From Planctomycetota bacterium (lineage in GTDB: Bacteria; Planctomycetota; UBA11346): 64,000 nucleotides of DNA. Location: the NCBI GenBank assembly GCA_016745075.1, contig JADGDD010000001.1, positions 497,125 to 561,124 of the forward strand, given 5' to 3'. The notes below the pieces were generated by a model. The model saw only the letters and a list, made by a program, of their open reading frames with translations. It ran no database searches and was not told where the DNA came from. How positions within the stretch are numbered: position 1 is the stretch's first letter; each line of letters starts with the position of its first letter. Below, piece after piece: positions 36,592 to 47,094 of the stretch. A program made the translations under genes and the position numbers.

Positions 36592-36631
36592 AAAAAAGCC
36601 CGATTACCAACATGTGTGATCGGGCTTTTTT
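36592..36631. terminator. Bidirectional intrinsic terminator between the membrane-protein gene and clpC
   Basis: Stem AAAAAAGCCCGAT / ATCGGGCTTTTTT with a 14-base loop. A and T tracts on both sides serve both convergent genes. Confidence 0.9.
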
Positions 36632-36650
36632 ATTGAGATGATTATTTCAT

Positions 36651-39221
36651 TTAACTGTTAGATTCAACAAGACCGCCGTCGTCAGTTTGGTCTTCTTCTT
36701 GTTGATTGTCTTCACAGGTTTCTTCTAAACGGCGGAAAGCAATATGTTCTTTGCCATTCTCATCTGTATCAACATCAACTAATATGCTAGCGCCAGAACT
36801 AAACTCACCGCGTAACATGGCATCTGATAAAGGGTCTTCTATTTGCTGTTCGATAACACGACGAATTGGCCGTGCCCCAAAGCGAGGATTGAACCCTTTT
36901 TTCAGGAGTAATTCAGCGGCAACATCGGAGAGGCGCATACAGATGCCTTGTTCGGTAACGCGTTTTGCCATTTGGTTAAATTCAAGTTGTAACACTTCAC
37001 AAAGATCATCACGTTCGAGTGGACGGAAGACGATCGTTTCATCTAAGCGATTCAAGAATTCTGGTTTAAAATAATCTTCTAAGGCTTTGGTATATGCTTC
37101 ACGAGTTGAACGGTAAGCATAATCTTCATCAGTATCGACGGTGTCAAAACCAAGACTACCTGCTTCTGAGGCGGTGGCAGCTCCAACGTTTGATGTCATA
37201 ATAATAATAGCATTACGGAAATCGACGACACGACCAACATTGTCAGTTAAATGGCCTTCTTCCATAATTTGCAAGAGCATATTAAAAATATCTGAGTGGG
37301 CTTTTTCAATTTCATCTAGCAAAATAACCGAATATGGACGGCGACGAATTTTTTCAGTAAGTTGGCCGCCCTCTTCGTAACCAACATATCCGGGAGGCGC
37401 TCCAACCAGTAATGAAGCGTTATGTTTTTCCATGAATTCACTCATGTCTACCTGAATGAGTGCTTCATCACTGCCAAACATAAATTCAGCAAGTACTTTA
37501 CAGAGAAGGGTTTTACCAACGCCAGTTGGGCCAACAAAGACAAAACTACCAACTGGACGTTTTGGATCTTTTAGACCAGCTTTACTTCTGCGGATCGCAC
37601 GTGCAATGGCACTAATCGCATCGTTTTGACTAATGACACGTTTGTGTAAATGGTCTTCGAGTTGGAGAAGACGTTGAGCACCTTCGCTATCGAGACGTTG
37701 CACTTCAATGCCAGTCATTTTGCAGATAATTTCACGAATAAGGTCTTCATCAACCGTACCAATTTCTTTGGTGTCTTCGTTTTGGGCTGCTTCTTTTAAT
37801 TCTGCTAATTCTTTTTTGCGACGTTCTGCTTGGTCACGGTATTCCGCAGCAAGTTCGTAATCTTGATTCAAGACGGCATCAGATTTTTGTTTTTCTAAAT
37901 CTTTAACTTCTTTTTCTATGTCTTTAAATTGTGGCTTTTTAATCGTGGACTTTAAGCGCAAACGTGCCCCAGCTTCATCAATCACGTCAATCGCTTTATC
38001 TGGAAGGAAGCGACCTGTAATATATCGATCTGATAATTTTACCGCAGAAATTAACGCGTCATCGGTGTAGCTAACGCGGTGATGTTTTTCGTAACGATCA
38101 CGTAGACCAGTTAAAATCATAATAGCATCATCAACACTTGGTGGATCAACGGTGATGCTTTGGAAACGACGTTCAAGAGCGCCGTCTTTTTCTATATGTT
38201 TTCTGTACTCATCTAAAGTGGTGGCACCAATACACTGTATTTCACCACGGCTGAGGGCTGGCTTTAAGACATTAGACGCATCTATCGCACCTTCTGCCCC
38301 ACCCGCACCAACGAGGGTGTGCAATTCATCAATAAAGAGGATGATATTTTTAGCCGCTTTCACTTCTTTCATAACGGCTTTGATTCGTTCTTCAAATTGA
38401 CCACGGTATTTTGTTCCAGCAACCATGCCTGGAAGGTCAAGACTGATGACGCGTTTGTCTGCTAATAAATCTGGTACTTCTTGATTGACGATGCTTTGCG
38501 CAAGCCCCTCAACAATGGCTGTTTTACCAACACCTGGTTCACCCAGTAAAACAGGGTTGTTCTTGGTGCGGCGGCAGAGAATTTGCCAGAGACGTTCAAT
38601 TTCATTTGATCGTCCGATAACGGGATCTAACTCCCCAGCTTCAGCGGCCTGAGTGAGATCACGACCAAAAGCATCTAGGGCAGGGGTGGTGCTTTCTTCT
38701 TTTTGTGTTTGTGCTTTACCTTTGCGGACTTTTTGCCCGCTAGCAGAGCTGCTGGTTCCAGCACTGGCAATATCACCCGGATCAGTAGCTCCTAGCAAGT
38801 CAAGAATTTCAGCACGAACATCATTGAGGTTCAATTCAAGGTTAATAAGGACTTGTGCGGCAACACTTTTATTTTCTCGCAGAAGGCCCAGCAAGATGTG
38901 TTCAGTGCCAATGTAGGGGTGGCCAAGTGCTCGTGCTTCTTCGCTGGCGAGTTCTAGTACTTTTTTCGCTTGTGGGGTGAACGGCAGCGGTGTATTTGGA
39001 CCATCCTTTTCACTGCTCATAACAAGTTTTTCTACTTCTTTACGGACTTTTTCAACATCAACGCTGAGGTTGTTAAGGGCAGTTACAGCAACGCCTGAAC
39101 CTTCCTTGACCAAACCAAGCAAGATATGCTCAGTTCCAATATAATCGTGTTTAAAGCGTTCTGCCTCTTTTTGTGCTAAGGCGATGATTTTGCGGGCTCT
39201 ATCGGTGAATTTATCAAACAT
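36651..39221 (-). CDS. clpC: AAA+ unfoldase of the ClpC type
   Basis: This 856-residue ATPase unfolds substrates for the ClpP protease. Two Clp_N repeats occupy about residues 1-145 ([29 protein letters not shown] occurs twice). AAA+ module 1 has Walker [14 protein letters not shown] near 228, module 2 has [17 protein letters not shown] near 568. Between them is a UVR/M domain ([19 protein letters not shown], about 440-470), diagnostic for ClpC rather than ClpB or ClpA. The C-terminus is acidic and glutamine-rich. clpP and mcsAB/ctsR are not seen next to it, so regulation cannot be stated. Confidence 0.95.
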   Translation of the reverse strand: MFDKFTDRARKIIALAQKEAERFKHDYIGTEHILLGLVKEGSGVAVTALNNLSVDVEKVRKEVEKLVMSSEKDGPNTPLPFTPQAKKVLELASEEARALGHPYIGTEHILLGLLRENKSVAAQVLINLELNLNDVRAEILDLLGATDPGDIASAGTSSSASGQKVRKGKAQTQKEESTTPALDAFGRDLTQAAEAGELDPVIGRSNEIERLWQILCRRTKNNPVLLGEPGVGKTAIVEGLAQSIVNQEVPDLLADKRVISLDLPGMVAGTKYRGQFEERIKAVMKEVKAAKNIILFIDELHTLVGAGGAEGAIDASNVLKPALSRGEIQCIGATTLDEYRKHIEKDGALERRFQSITVDPPSVDDAIMILTGLRDRYEKHHRVSYTDDALISAVKLSDRYITGRFLPDKAIDVIDEAGARLRLKSTIKKPQFKDIEKEVKDLEKQKSDAVLNQDYELAAEYRDQAERRKKELAELKEAAQNEDTKEIGTVDEDLIREIICKMTGIEVQRLDSEGAQRLLQLEDHLHKRVISQNDAISAIARAIRRSKAGLKDPKRPVGSFVFVGPTGVGKTLLCKVLAEFMFGSDEALIQVDMSEFMEKHNASLLVGAPPGYVGYEEGGQLTEKIRRRPYSVILLDEIEKAHSDIFNMLLQIMEEGHLTDNVGRVVDFRNAIIIMTSNVGAATASEAGSLGFDTVDTDEDYAYRSTREAYTKALEDYFKPEFLNRLDETIVFRPLERDDLCEVLQLEFNQMAKRVTEQGICMRLSDVAAELLLKKGFNPRFGARPIRRVIEQQIEDPLSDAMLRGEFSSGASILVDVDTDENGKEHIAFRRLEETCEDNQQEEDQTDDGGLVESNS

Positions 39222-39322
39222 GGGGCAATCCTTTAATGGAGATTCTCTCTTTGACTATATGGTGACATGGAAAATTGCTCTTGTCAATGTGGCGTGAAGA
39301 CTGTGGACTTGTTGTCTGATTG

Positions 39323-40489
39323 TTAAGACGAACGTTTCCGTATTTCCATACGCCACGGGCGACCTTCAGGGAACCCTTTTTTCTGTGGAATGTCATCTGC
39401 TAATTGGGGAGCAGAGACGACTGTCGCGTCTGGAAGAGCTTTATCGATGTTGTTTGCCAAGGGGAATGGTTTACCAAGAGTATTACAGCAGGAGATGATC
39501 ATACCATGTGGGCTTAGGCGCTTGCTCGCAGCAGCCAGCAGAGCGGGGTAGTCTCGTCGTAAGATCCAGTTCCCTTTTTTCGCCTGTGATGCGCCTCTGG
39601 CAGAGGTTGGGGGGTCAACAATAATAATATCATAGCTGTGGTTATCTTGCTTCAGAAAACTGCCACAATCGCTTTTAACAACTGTATGTTGCTGGCTAAC
39701 AGCATTGAGTTCAGCGTTACGCACAGCTGTTTCTAAGGCTGGCCCAGACAGATCCACATCGACAGCCTGAGATGCTCCAGCTACTAGTAAGCTGCTTGAA
39801 AACACCCCAGTATAGGCAAAGAGATTCAGAACTGATTTCCCCGCGCACATATTATGCAGCCACGTTCTGGTGCAGCGTTGATCTACGTAAATGCCTGTTG
39901 CTAGGTCAGCGAAAGGGGCTACTTCAATAAATGCTCCGCATTCTTGGGCAATAACCGTTTCATTTGGGTCACAGTTTTGTCTATTTCTATCATAACAGCG
40001 GATCTGTTCTTTCCGAATATCTGTTGTATGTTCTTTAATAACGAGACGAGCTTCTGGTGCACAGTTCTGTGCCGCCGCAATGAGTTTGTCTAGATAAACT
40101 TGCATGCAGGGGGCAAGAAGTACAAGAACAATAATGTTACCGTAACGTTCAACACGTAAGCCAGGCAAGAAATCGGCTTCGCCATGAACAATACGATAGC
40201 AGGTGGTTTGTTCATCAGCATGCAGGGCGGCTCGTTTTTCCCATGCGCGATAGAAGGCCTCAGTTGCTTGAAAGGGGCGATCAGGGCGTTGGTGATAGAC
40301 ACGGGCACAGGTTGCATCGTGGCGATCTATGAGAGCACTGGCAATGCCGTGACCTTGTTGGTCTACCAAAGTAACAGCCTCGCCTGTTTCCAGTTTTTCT
40401 AGGCCTTGAGTAAATTTATCTGGTCGCACCCAAGGGTGGCCACGTTTAATGAAATCAGCACTGACGCGGCCAACAATGAGTTTTTTCAC
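39323..40489 (-). CDS. Class I rRNA methyltransferase of the RlmI/RlmK type
   Basis: This 388-residue SAM-dependent methyltransferase has an N-terminal PUA-like RNA-binding domain (about 1-80), a middle EEHEA-type region ([19 protein letters not shown]), and a C-terminal Rossmann core ([44 protein letters not shown]). The DPP motif is kept but the residue after it is T rather than K. It would methylate 23S rRNA, as RlmI makes m5C1962; the target is inferred. It begins with a GTG overlapping the hisI stop (GTGA). clpC follows after a 101-base gap. Confidence 0.9.
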   Translation of the reverse strand: MKKLIVGRVSADFIKRGHPWVRPDKFTQGLEKLETGEAVTLVDQQGHGIASALIDRHDATCARVYHQRPDRPFQATEAFYRAWEKRAALHADEQTTCYRIVHGEADFLPGLRVERYGNIIVLVLLAPCMQVYLDKLIAAAQNCAPEARLVIKEHTTDIRKEQIRCYDRNRQNCDPNETVIAQECGAFIEVAPFADLATGIYVDQRCTRTWLHNMCAGKSVLNLFAYTGVFSSSLLVAGASQAVDVDLSGPALETAVRNAELNAVSQQHTVVKSDCGSFLKQDNHSYDIIIVDPPTSARGASQAKKGNWILRRDYPALLAAASKRLSPHGMIISCCNTLGKPFPLANNIDKALPDATVVSAPQLADDIPQKKGFPEGRPWRMEIRKRSS

Positions 40490-40875
40490 GCAATAACCGG
40501 TTTATCTGTTTCTATACTGCCGTCGGCATGTAATTTGTGAGAAAAGCAGCTACGACGTAATTGATGACAGGCAGGACCTGGAGCGCTTACACTATAAAGC
40601 AATACGTCTCCGTCACAATCTGTACGTATTTCGTGAATCTGCTGTGTATAGCCAGAACTCTCGCCTTTTACCCAAAGTTGGTTACGGCTACGGCTAAAAT
40701 AGGTAGCGACCTGTGTCTCTAATGTTTGCTGGAGGGCTTCTTCGTTTGCCCATGCAACCATTAGAACTTCGCCAGTATCACGTTCCTGGGCAACAACAGG
40801 CACAAGGCCTTGCTCGTTCCAGCGAAGCAGGTTTCGGTATTCATCAGGGGATCCTGTTGGGCATATATCACTCAT
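40486..40875 (-). CDS. hisI: Phosphoribosyl-AMP cyclohydrolase
   Basis: This 129-residue stand-alone HisI opens the purine ring of phosphoribosyl-AMP in histidine synthesis. The zinc/magnesium motifs [11 protein letters not shown] and [12 protein letters not shown] hold the aspartates and cysteines; the usual CHTGRRSCF reads CHQLRRSCF here. The N-terminal [20 protein letters not shown] and [20 protein letters not shown] are canonical. The frame is open to 40881, but MSDICPTG at 40875 is the more natural start. Its stop overlaps the methyltransferase start. No other his gene is in the window, so the pathway is dispersed. Confidence 0.95.
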   Translation of the reverse strand: MSDICPTGSPDEYRNLLRWNEQGLVPVVAQERDTGEVLMVAWANEEALQQTLETQVATYFSRSRNQLWVKGESSGYTQQIHEIRTDCDGDVLLYSVSAPGPACHQLRRSCFSHKLHADGSIETDKPVIA

Positions 40876-40881
40876 AAGCAC

Positions 40882-41056
40882 AAGGATATGAGCAGCTCTT
40901 CCGCTTCAACGTAAAACCTTTTTTCACACATTCTATAAATTGCGTGTGTCTGTTAATGTACGCAACCTATAGACCAGCTCTTTCTCTACTCATTGTCTCA
41001 GGTGTTGCCTATTGTTGTAGTGCTCTAACCTGTGCGCTCACAAAGGAGATGTACAG
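40882..41056. promoter_or_regulatory. Divergent intergenic region between hisI and gatB
   Basis: About 175 bases must hold promoters for both divergent genes. I see no recognisable leader, tRNA or riboswitch. The gatB GTG has AAAGGAG eight bases upstream, which sets its start. Confidence 0.4.
41042..41048 (+). promoter_or_regulatory. Ribosome-binding site for the GTG start of gatB
   Basis: AAAGGAG eight bases before GTG 41057 decides the start codon. Confidence 0.75.
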
Positions 41057-42505
41057 GTGAGCGGATTTGAGACGGTGATTGGACTTGAGGTCCATGTGCA
41101 GTTGGCAACACAAACAAAGATTTTTACCAGCGCAACCCACATATTTGGTCAGGAACCAAATACGCAGGTTGATGCCGTCACCATTGGTTTGCCTGGAAGT
41201 CTGCCTGTTCTTAATGAAGATGCTGTTGATTTGGCTATTCGTGCGGCTTTGGCCATAGATGCAACCGTACACGAAGTCTCTAAATTTGACCGAAAGCACT
41301 ATTTTTATCCTGACCTGCCTAAGGGGTATCAAATTACCCAATTTGATGAGCCATACTGCACGAATGGGACTATCAGTATTGAATTAAAAGATGGTAGCAA
41401 CAAAGACATTGGTGTGACCCGTATCCATATGGAAGAAGATGCCGGTAAACTTGTGCATCAGGCACAGGGAGCTTATAGCGAAGTTGATCTGAATCGTGCT
41501 GGTACACCTTTATGTGAGATCGTATCAGAGCCAGATATGCGTTCACCAGAAGAAGCCTACGCTTACTTGTATGAGCTAAAGCGCGCCATTAAATACAGCG
41601 GAGTTTCTGATTGTGAAATGCAAGAAGGTAGCTTGCGTTGTGATGCGAATGTCTCCATACGCCCTATTGGCCAAGAGGAGTTTGGCACCAAGGTGGAAGT
41701 AAAAAATCTGAACTCTTTCCGTGCTGTTGAAGCTGCTATTGCCTATGAAGTGCAAAACCAAACGGCATTGTACCAAGCAGGCCGTTATGCTGAAGTTGTT
41801 CAAGAAACAAAACTTTGGGATCCAGATAATAAAGTCACCAAAAGCATGCGTGGTAAAGAAGGTTCAGCAGACTATCGTTATTTTCCTGATCCAGATTTAC
41901 CACCATTGGTTATTAGCACTGACCGCATTGATGCTATTCGTGCAGCACTTCCAGAATTTCCACATAAACGAGAAATGCGTTTTGAATCTGAATATGGATT
42001 AAAGAAAGCAACGGCTAGCGCACTAACCGCAGAAAAAGATATTGCTGATTATTTTGAAGCTTTGGTCACAGCAGGCTGTCAGCCTAAATCATCTGCAAAT
42101 TGGACCCGTGAAGAAGCTACTCGTCTTGCAGCGGTTAAAAAATGTGCGCTTGAAGAGGCTGCACCAATTCCAGTTATGGCTACCTTGGTAAAACTGGTTG
42201 ATGATAGCAAAGTAGCTCGTGTCGTGGCGAAGGGCGAATGTGACGAATTATTTGCCAACGCTCAAACGGCGGAAAACGTGGAGGAGTATTTTACTTCACG
42301 TGGCATGATCCAAGAACAAGATACTGAAGCATTAACGGCATGGGTTGCTGAAGCTATTGAACAGCAACCACAGGCTGCAGATGATGTACGTGGCGGTAAT
42401 CCGAAAGCGATTGGACGTTTGGTTGGTGCTACTATGAAATTATCTGGTGGTAAGGCTGATCCGAAGGCCGTTAGTGCTGAAATCATGAAGCAATTGGGCG
42501 CTTAG
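41057..42505 (+). CDS. gatB: Aspartyl/glutamyl-tRNA amidotransferase subunit B
   Basis: GatB is the kinase/transfer subunit of GatCAB, which amidates Glu-tRNA-Gln or Asp-tRNA-Asn. The cradle-domain landmarks are FETVIGLEVHVQLATQTKIF, YFYPDLPKGYQITQFD, RIHMEEDAGKLVH, DLNRAGTPLCEIVSEPD and GSLRCDANVSIRP. The YqeY-like tail ends in GNPKAIGRLVGATMKLSGGKADP. Length 482 is usual. gatA and gatC are not adjacent, so the complex is encoded at more than one locus. Confidence 0.96.
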   Translation: MSGFETVIGLEVHVQLATQTKIFTSATHIFGQEPNTQVDAVTIGLPGSLPVLNEDAVDLAIRAALAIDATVHEVSKFDRKHYFYPDLPKGYQITQFDEPYCTNGTISIELKDGSNKDIGVTRIHMEEDAGKLVHQAQGAYSEVDLNRAGTPLCEIVSEPDMRSPEEAYAYLYELKRAIKYSGVSDCEMQEGSLRCDANVSIRPIGQEEFGTKVEVKNLNSFRAVEAAIAYEVQNQTALYQAGRYAEVVQETKLWDPDNKVTKSMRGKEGSADYRYFPDPDLPPLVISTDRIDAIRAALPEFPHKREMRFESEYGLKKATASALTAEKDIADYFEALVTAGCQPKSSANWTREEATRLAAVKKCALEEAAPIPVMATLVKLVDDSKVARVVAKGECDELFANAQTAENVEEYFTSRGMIQEQDTEALTAWVAEAIEQQPQAADDVRGGNPKAIGRLVGATMKLSGGKADPKAVSAEIMKQLGA

Positions 42506-42527
42506 CTTAGCTAACGGCTTTTCCTCA

Positions 42528-42561
42528 AGCTACAAATAATCCTGAGTATTTGTTTGTAGCT
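42528..42561. terminator. Likely intrinsic terminator between gatB and the esterase gene
   Basis: AGCTACAAA pairs perfectly with TTTGTAGCT across a 16-base loop. The U tract is weak, so efficiency is uncertain. It lies between two convergent genes. Confidence 0.5.
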
Positions 42562-42583
42562 ATTGGGTAAATAAAATAGTTCA

Positions 42584-43405
42584 TTAACGCCAGTTTTGCA
42601 GTCCACTTAATAAACTCAGTAAACTGTTTGCATTCCATGTATGTCCACCTGGAACTTCTGTGTAAATATGTGGAATATTTAATTCTATAATAGTTTTATG
42701 AATACGAGCGTTGGTTTTATAGAGGAAATCTTCGCGCCCGACTTCTTGGACAATGGCAACATCATCTCGGTTAGCGATGTGGTTGAGTAATGTTTCGCAA
42801 CTGGCTTGATGGTAGCGTTCTTGGTGGTCCCAATAGTTGCCGAGTGTTTCTGATATGCAGCCAACTTCGTCCCAATGTTTATCATGAAGTTGATAGGCAG
42901 GGTCTAGTGCACCACCGCGACTGAGTGCTACCGAGAATGTTTCTGGATATTTACACAGCAAGCTTACGGCTCCGTAGCCGCCCATACTAAAACCGCCAAT
43001 AAAACGCTGCGAGCGATCTGTTTGTGTACGATAATGTGTGTCTATATAAATTGGCAGTTCTTCACCACAAAAAGTTGCCATACGAATATCTGAATGTTCT
43101 GGTGAGTCTAGGTAGTAGGTATTACCCACATGTGGAATTACGATTAAAACTTGAAAGAACTCAGCATATTCTAGGAGGTTAAGCTCTTCCCCATAGAGGA
43201 TGCGCAGCCCCTCTTCTGTAGAAGGTTGCTGGTTAACACCATGAAGTAGATAGAGAACGGGCCAAGTATCTGTGTTATTGTCATAGGACTTTGGTGCAAA
43301 GACCAGTACTGGCATATCTTTATTCATGGCAGCACTGGGAACAGAAAGAAATGTTCCGTATTGTGCGTTAATCGTTTGTATGTCGTATCCGTTATCTGTA
43401 TTCAT
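42584..43405 (-). CDS. Putative esterase (esterase D/Fes-like alpha/beta hydrolase)
   Basis: This 273-residue alpha/beta hydrolase has the nucleophile elbow GGFSMGGYGAVSLLCKYPE and a late catalytic histidine in VPGGHTWN. The N-terminal half (WPVLYLLHGVNQQ, VLIVIPHVGNTYYLD) is typical of the esterase D/S-formylglutathione hydrolase/feruloyl esterase group. No signal peptide is seen. The substrate cannot be told. The gene starts eleven bases after the PhoU-like gene on the same strand and may be cotranscribed with it. Confidence 0.88.
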   Translation of the reverse strand: MNTDNGYDIQTINAQYGTFLSVPSAAMNKDMPVLVFAPKSYDNNTDTWPVLYLLHGVNQQPSTEEGLRILYGEELNLLEYAEFFQVLIVIPHVGNTYYLDSPEHSDIRMATFCGEELPIYIDTHYRTQTDRSQRFIGGFSMGGYGAVSLLCKYPETFSVALSRGGALDPAYQLHDKHWDEVGCISETLGNYWDHQERYHQASCETLLNHIANRDDVAIVQEVGREDFLYKTNARIHKTIIELNIPHIYTEVPGGHTWNANSLLSLLSGLQNWR

Positions 43406-43416
43406 AGGTTCACACT

Positions 43417-44109
43417 TTAGTGTTTGGCAATTTCTTCTCGCGCTTGTTCAACAAATTTACGCTTTACGAAATCAATTCGGTGAATTGGGAACACAACTGT
43501 TGAGGCGATATTGCCAAGATGTGAGCGAATGCGGCCAAGGCAATGGAGGGCTTTACAAGCTACAACTGTTTCAGCAACAGATAAGCCTGAAGCCATGACG
43601 TTGGTTTCGATAGCACTCAATACTTCAATTTCTTTTTTCTCGTTTTCAACGAGAACAAGTGCTTGTTCTTCGTTATTATCGCCAAAGGCCGAGCGTGTTT
43701 CAGCAATGCGGGTTATAGTGTCTGTAAGCGCTGTTTTCATTTCGTCAGTCAAGGCGCTGGGGAGGGCACTATACATGCTGAGCAGATCACGACACAAATC
43801 AACGATGCGCTCACCATCTTTGGCAACAGACATTAATACTAATGAGGGGGGTGCATCTGTTGTACTAAACGATAAATGTTCAACCAACATTTTGCGAATG
43901 CGACGAACCATACGGTTTGACTCTTTATCAATAGAGCGAGCTTGTTGTAGCAGTTCGTTGTCATCTTCTTCGTCACCGAGGTGAGCGATGCTGGTTTCAA
44001 GTAGTTCACCTGCCATGTCGAGCATTTCGCAGAATTGATCATTAGCCTCATACAGAAGGGATTTGGTTTCTTTGTTTGTGCCAATAAGGGCTTTGAATAA
44101 TTCAAACAT
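43417..44109 (-). CDS. PhoU-like protein partner of the Na/Pi cotransporter
   Basis: This 230-residue helical protein resembles PhoU-like domains that often follow the NptA-type transporter, either fused or separate. It has acidic helical repeats (ELLETSIAHLGDEEDDNELL, RSIDKESNRMVRRIR) and a helix near 180-205. Start and stop overlap with the transporter (TAATG), so the two are coupled. It likely regulates phosphate uptake or interacts with the transporter; this is by analogy. Confidence 0.85.
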   Translation of the reverse strand: MFELFKALIGTNKETKSLLYEANDQFCEMLDMAGELLETSIAHLGDEEDDNELLQQARSIDKESNRMVRRIRKMLVEHLSFSTTDAPPSLVLMSVAKDGERIVDLCRDLLSMYSALPSALTDEMKTALTDTITRIAETRSAFGDNNEEQALVLVENEKKEIEVLSAIETNVMASGLSVAETVVACKALHCLGRIRSHLGNIASTVVFPIHRIDFVKRKFVEQAREEIAKH

Positions 44110-45431
44110 TACTTTGTCTCCTGTTGGATAGCGGGTGCCAGTTGTGTTGCTGGGGTGGCTTCTGCTGGGGTAAGGGGTTGTTCTATGGCTGTGGGTGTTG
44201 TTGATGGATGTATTTCTTCATCTGCAAACAATTCCATAATGCCGATAATAAGCATTGGTAAGCCAAAGAATATTGCCAATATATAGGCAATGGCGAGAGC
44301 CTTTTGTTTTAAAGCGAGATCAGCCAGTTTTTCAGCTCCACTCAGTGGTATTTGTCGTAGGAATGGAATGCCATAAATAATGACAACACCGAATATATTA
44401 AAAAGTAGGTGAATGAGGGCTATTTGAATGCCAAACTCATAGGCAGTGGCCGTTTTTGCACTCGCGCCACTAAAGGCAATCATTAAAGCCGTGACGGTTG
44501 TGCCAATATTTGCACCAAGCGTGAATGGAAAAACGTTTTTGAGTTTTAAGATGCCTGATCCAGCCATAGGAATAATCAGACTGGTGGTGGTAGATGAGCT
44601 TTGCACCATAATTGTGATGATTGTTCCAGAAGCAATACCACTGAGAGGGCCACGGCCAACAGCTGCATGGAAGACACGTTCGGCGCGTCCTTGTAGACAA
44701 CGACGTAGAATTTTTCCCAATACTAAAATACTAAAGAAAAGGATACAAACACCAAGGATGCTCAAAGTAACGCCGCCAAAAACATTTGCCTCTTCACCAT
44801 TTATGTTATCAAGAGTCTGTTGTATCCATTTAATGACGGGCTTGGTGATAGCTTTGATGGGGTTTGCCATCTTTTCGCCTTTTTCGTAATCGCCAGCAAA
44901 AGTATGGGTTAAGAAAATTGCGCTTTTGCGAAGGAACCCCGTCATTAATTCAATGGGTAAAAATAAGAAAACGGCAATAAGATTAAAAATATCATGAACT
45001 GTTGCTGCGGCAAAGGCACGGCGAAATTCTTGCGGGCGTGTAATGTGAGTAAGGCTTACAATGGTATTGGTAACAGTGGTGCCGATGTTAGCGCCCATAA
45101 TCATTGGAATGGCATCTTCTACAGGCAAACCACCTTCAGTAGCAACAAGGCCAACAATAACACCAGTAACGGTACTGGAAGACTGTACTAAAGCGGTTGC
45201 AAACATTGCTACAAATAAGGCGAGGACGGGATTGCTGGAAAAACTACCCAAGAACCCTTCTGCCCAGGCTTTACCACCGGATGCCTCTTTAAAGCCACTG
45301 CCAACCATACCAACGCCAAGAATGATGAGGTACACCAAGCCCGCTACAAAAAGCATATCTAAGACTTTGCGTGACCAGTGTGGTGGGGAGTCAGTATGCC
45401 CGCCGTTCAGTGGGCTGCTGTGGCTGCTCAT
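44109..45431 (-). CDS. Na/Pi cotransporter family protein (NptA-like)
   Basis: This 440-residue membrane protein carries two inverted NaPi repeats, each with a QSSS motif: ATALVQSSSTVTGVIVGLVA with MGANIGTTVTNTIVSL in the first, and IMVQSSSTTTSLIIPM with LGANIGTTVTALMIAFS in the second. I count about eight or nine hydrophobic segments; the C-terminal 40 residues are Pro/Ala/Thr-rich and probably cytosolic. It would import phosphate with sodium. No pstSCAB genes are in the window. Confidence 0.93.
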   Translation of the reverse strand: MSSHSSPLNGGHTDSPPHWSRKVLDMLFVAGLVYLIILGVGMVGSGFKEASGGKAWAEGFLGSFSSNPVLALFVAMFATALVQSSSTVTGVIVGLVATEGGLPVEDAIPMIMGANIGTTVTNTIVSLTHITRPQEFRRAFAAATVHDIFNLIAVFLFLPIELMTGFLRKSAIFLTHTFAGDYEKGEKMANPIKAITKPVIKWIQQTLDNINGEEANVFGGVTLSILGVCILFFSILVLGKILRRCLQGRAERVFHAAVGRGPLSGIASGTIITIMVQSSSTTTSLIIPMAGSGILKLKNVFPFTLGANIGTTVTALMIAFSGASAKTATAYEFGIQIALIHLLFNIFGVVIIYGIPFLRQIPLSGAEKLADLALKQKALAIAYILAIFFGLPMLIIGIMELFADEEIHPSTTPTAIEQPLTPAEATPATQLAPAIQQETK

Positions 45432-45596
45432 GATGCAATTTCCTTACCTATTGAGGTGAAATCAGAGGGTGCCAACTTGGCTTAAATAGCAAGCCCTAGC
45501 TTGATCTCGCCAGAGCGTTAGCGTGAGCCAGTAAGAAGGAATGCTTAGTGACCAACGTCTGCTTGTTCATGCCTTTGATAGAGATATACAGTGCTT

Positions 45597-46166
45597 ATGG
45601 AAGACGATGTGGTATTTGCGGTGATGATCAGCTGTATTGGCGGTCTGATGTTTTTTGGTATTTTGACGGTACTTGGTCGCCATTTAGTCCGTATGCTACG
45701 TTTACCAACAGATTTACCACCAGACTGTTTATTTGATCCTCCAGCTCCAGACTTGGCTCCTTCTGGTGATCCTGCAGCAGCTCATAAACGTGCGCATGTG
45801 CAAAATAAACGCCGAGATCTCTATGCCCGTGCCTATACTGCTTGTACACAAGCTTTTGAAATAGGGGAATATGCAGGAGCTTTGACAGATCAACAAGCTG
45901 CGCAGCGGCTCAGTTCATTAGCAGAGTCCGTAAAACAGCCGTCCGAAGCGCTTCAATTAGCCATGGCTCTGCCGAATCTTTCAGAAGCAGAAAAAGAATG
46001 CGCTCCGCATTTCGCGGCAATTACTGCTGCTTGGAATGCGAGTGAGCAGGACCGCAATGCTGTTCCAGAACCGAGCAAGCGTATACTGTATATCTTGCTC
46101 ATAGCTTTGCTTGCACTCTTGTTGTTCAATTACGTTTTACATACACTTACGCCAAGTGTGCCGTAA
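45597..46166 (+). CDS. Unknown membrane protein with N- and C-terminal membrane helices
   Basis: I do not recognise a family. This 189-residue protein has a membrane helix at the N-terminus (FAVMISCIGGLMFFGILTVL) and another at the C-terminus (ILYILLIALLALLLFNYVL). Between them is a soluble part of about 120 residues, with a proline-rich patch, a basic stretch (HKRAHVQNKRRD) and Ala-rich helices. A GTG at 45591 is the alternative start. It ends four bases before radC, so it probably belongs to the radC operon. It could be a membrane-tethered regulator; no evidence for that. Confidence 0.7.
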   Translation: MEDDVVFAVMISCIGGLMFFGILTVLGRHLVRMLRLPTDLPPDCLFDPPAPDLAPSGDPAAAHKRAHVQNKRRDLYARAYTACTQAFEIGEYAGALTDQQAAQRLSSLAESVKQPSEALQLAMALPNLSEAEKECAPHFAAITAAWNASEQDRNAVPEPSKRILYILLIALLALLLFNYVLHTLTPSVP

Positions 46167-46170
46167 AATC

Positions 46171-47094
46171 ATGGGCCTTGCATTAGAAACAGAGCTTTCC
46201 AAAGCTTCTACCTTAGACTTCCTACATGAAGCTGTCCTCCTAGATTATCCAAGTATTGATGATCTTGTAGAAGCTGGAATTGCTCATTATCATGTCACTT
46301 TTCTATTGCGCCGTTTAGAACAGTCTCAGGAAATTGGTGTACATGGCTGGGATGAGTTTAGTCGAGCTGCCTATATTGATCTCTTGCAGCGTAAAAATAC
46401 TTCAATTCGTGAAATAGACAGACTTCCTACAGAAGAAAAGCCCCGCGAACGTGCTCTTGAGCGTGGGATTAGTGCATTGGGTGATAGTGAGCTTATAGCA
46501 TTGATTCTCAGAACCGGCGGTGAAGAAGGAGTGCTTGCTCTAGCCCGCCGCCTGCTGAGTGAGTACAATGGTCTTATTGGCATTGCTTCCTGTGATATAG
46601 AAGCACTTTTGCGCTCGCATGGTCTTGGCCCAGCTAAGGCAACAGAATTGGCGGCTGCCTTTGAAATAGGTCGACGGCTAGCAAAAGCAGGGCGCGGTAA
46701 GCGTCCTGTCCTTGATTCACCTGAGGCTGTTTTTGATTTGCTTGGGCCAGAAATGGCTCCGCTTAAACATGAAGAACTCTTCCTTTTGCCTTTAGACACC
46801 CGTTCTCGTCTGATCGGTTCTCCGCTCGATGTAACGAAAGGTGATATAGATGGTACCGATGCTGGACCGCGAGTTGTCTTTCGCAATGCCTTACAGGCGG
46901 GGGCCCGTTCCTGTATTGTTGTTCACAATCACCCAACTGGTGATCCAAGCCCATCAGCAGACGATATTGCTGTGACCAAACGGCTTATTGCCGCAGGCAA
47001 GCTTATAGATGTCAGTTTGAACGACCATATCATCATCGGTGATACTGCCAGATACACGAGTTTACGCCGCACTTATCCACATTTATGGACGTAA
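46171..47094 (+). CDS. radC: RadC family protein (JAB/MPN+ domain) with extended N-terminus
   Basis: The conserved RadC core begins near residue 85 (LPTEEKPRERALERG), with a helix-hairpin-helix (LLRSHGLGPAKATELAAAFEIGRR) and the JAMM metal motif VHNHPTGDPSPSADD with His252 and His254. The total is 307 residues; usual RadC is about 220-230, so the first 84 residues are extra. They are mainly helical and contain DLVEAGIAHYHVTFLLRRLE. RadC has no established role in DNA repair in most bacteria. The frame is open to 46111 through the preceding gene, and ATG 46171 is preferred. Confidence 0.92.
   Translation: MGLALETELSKASTLDFLHEAVLLDYPSIDDLVEAGIAHYHVTFLLRRLEQSQEIGVHGWDEFSRAAYIDLLQRKNTSIREIDRLPTEEKPRERALERGISALGDSELIALILRTGGEEGVLALARRLLSEYNGLIGIASCDIEALLRSHGLGPAKATELAAAFEIGRRLAKAGRGKRPVLDSPEAVFDLLGPEMAPLKHEELFLLPLDTRSRLIGSPLDVTKGDIDGTDAGPRVVFRNALQAGARSCIVVHNHPTGDPSPSADDIAVTKRLIAAGKLIDVSLNDHIIIGDTARYTSLRRTYPHLWT

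Noticed and set aside
37141..38916. Several open frames on the + strand across clpC
   Set aside because: They are complementary-strand shadows of a highly conserved gene and have Ser/Arg-rich compositions.
40882..41056. tRNA or small RNA gene in the hisI-gatB gap
   Set aside because: No cloverleaf arms or T-loop GTTCNA pattern with matching stems could be found on either strand.
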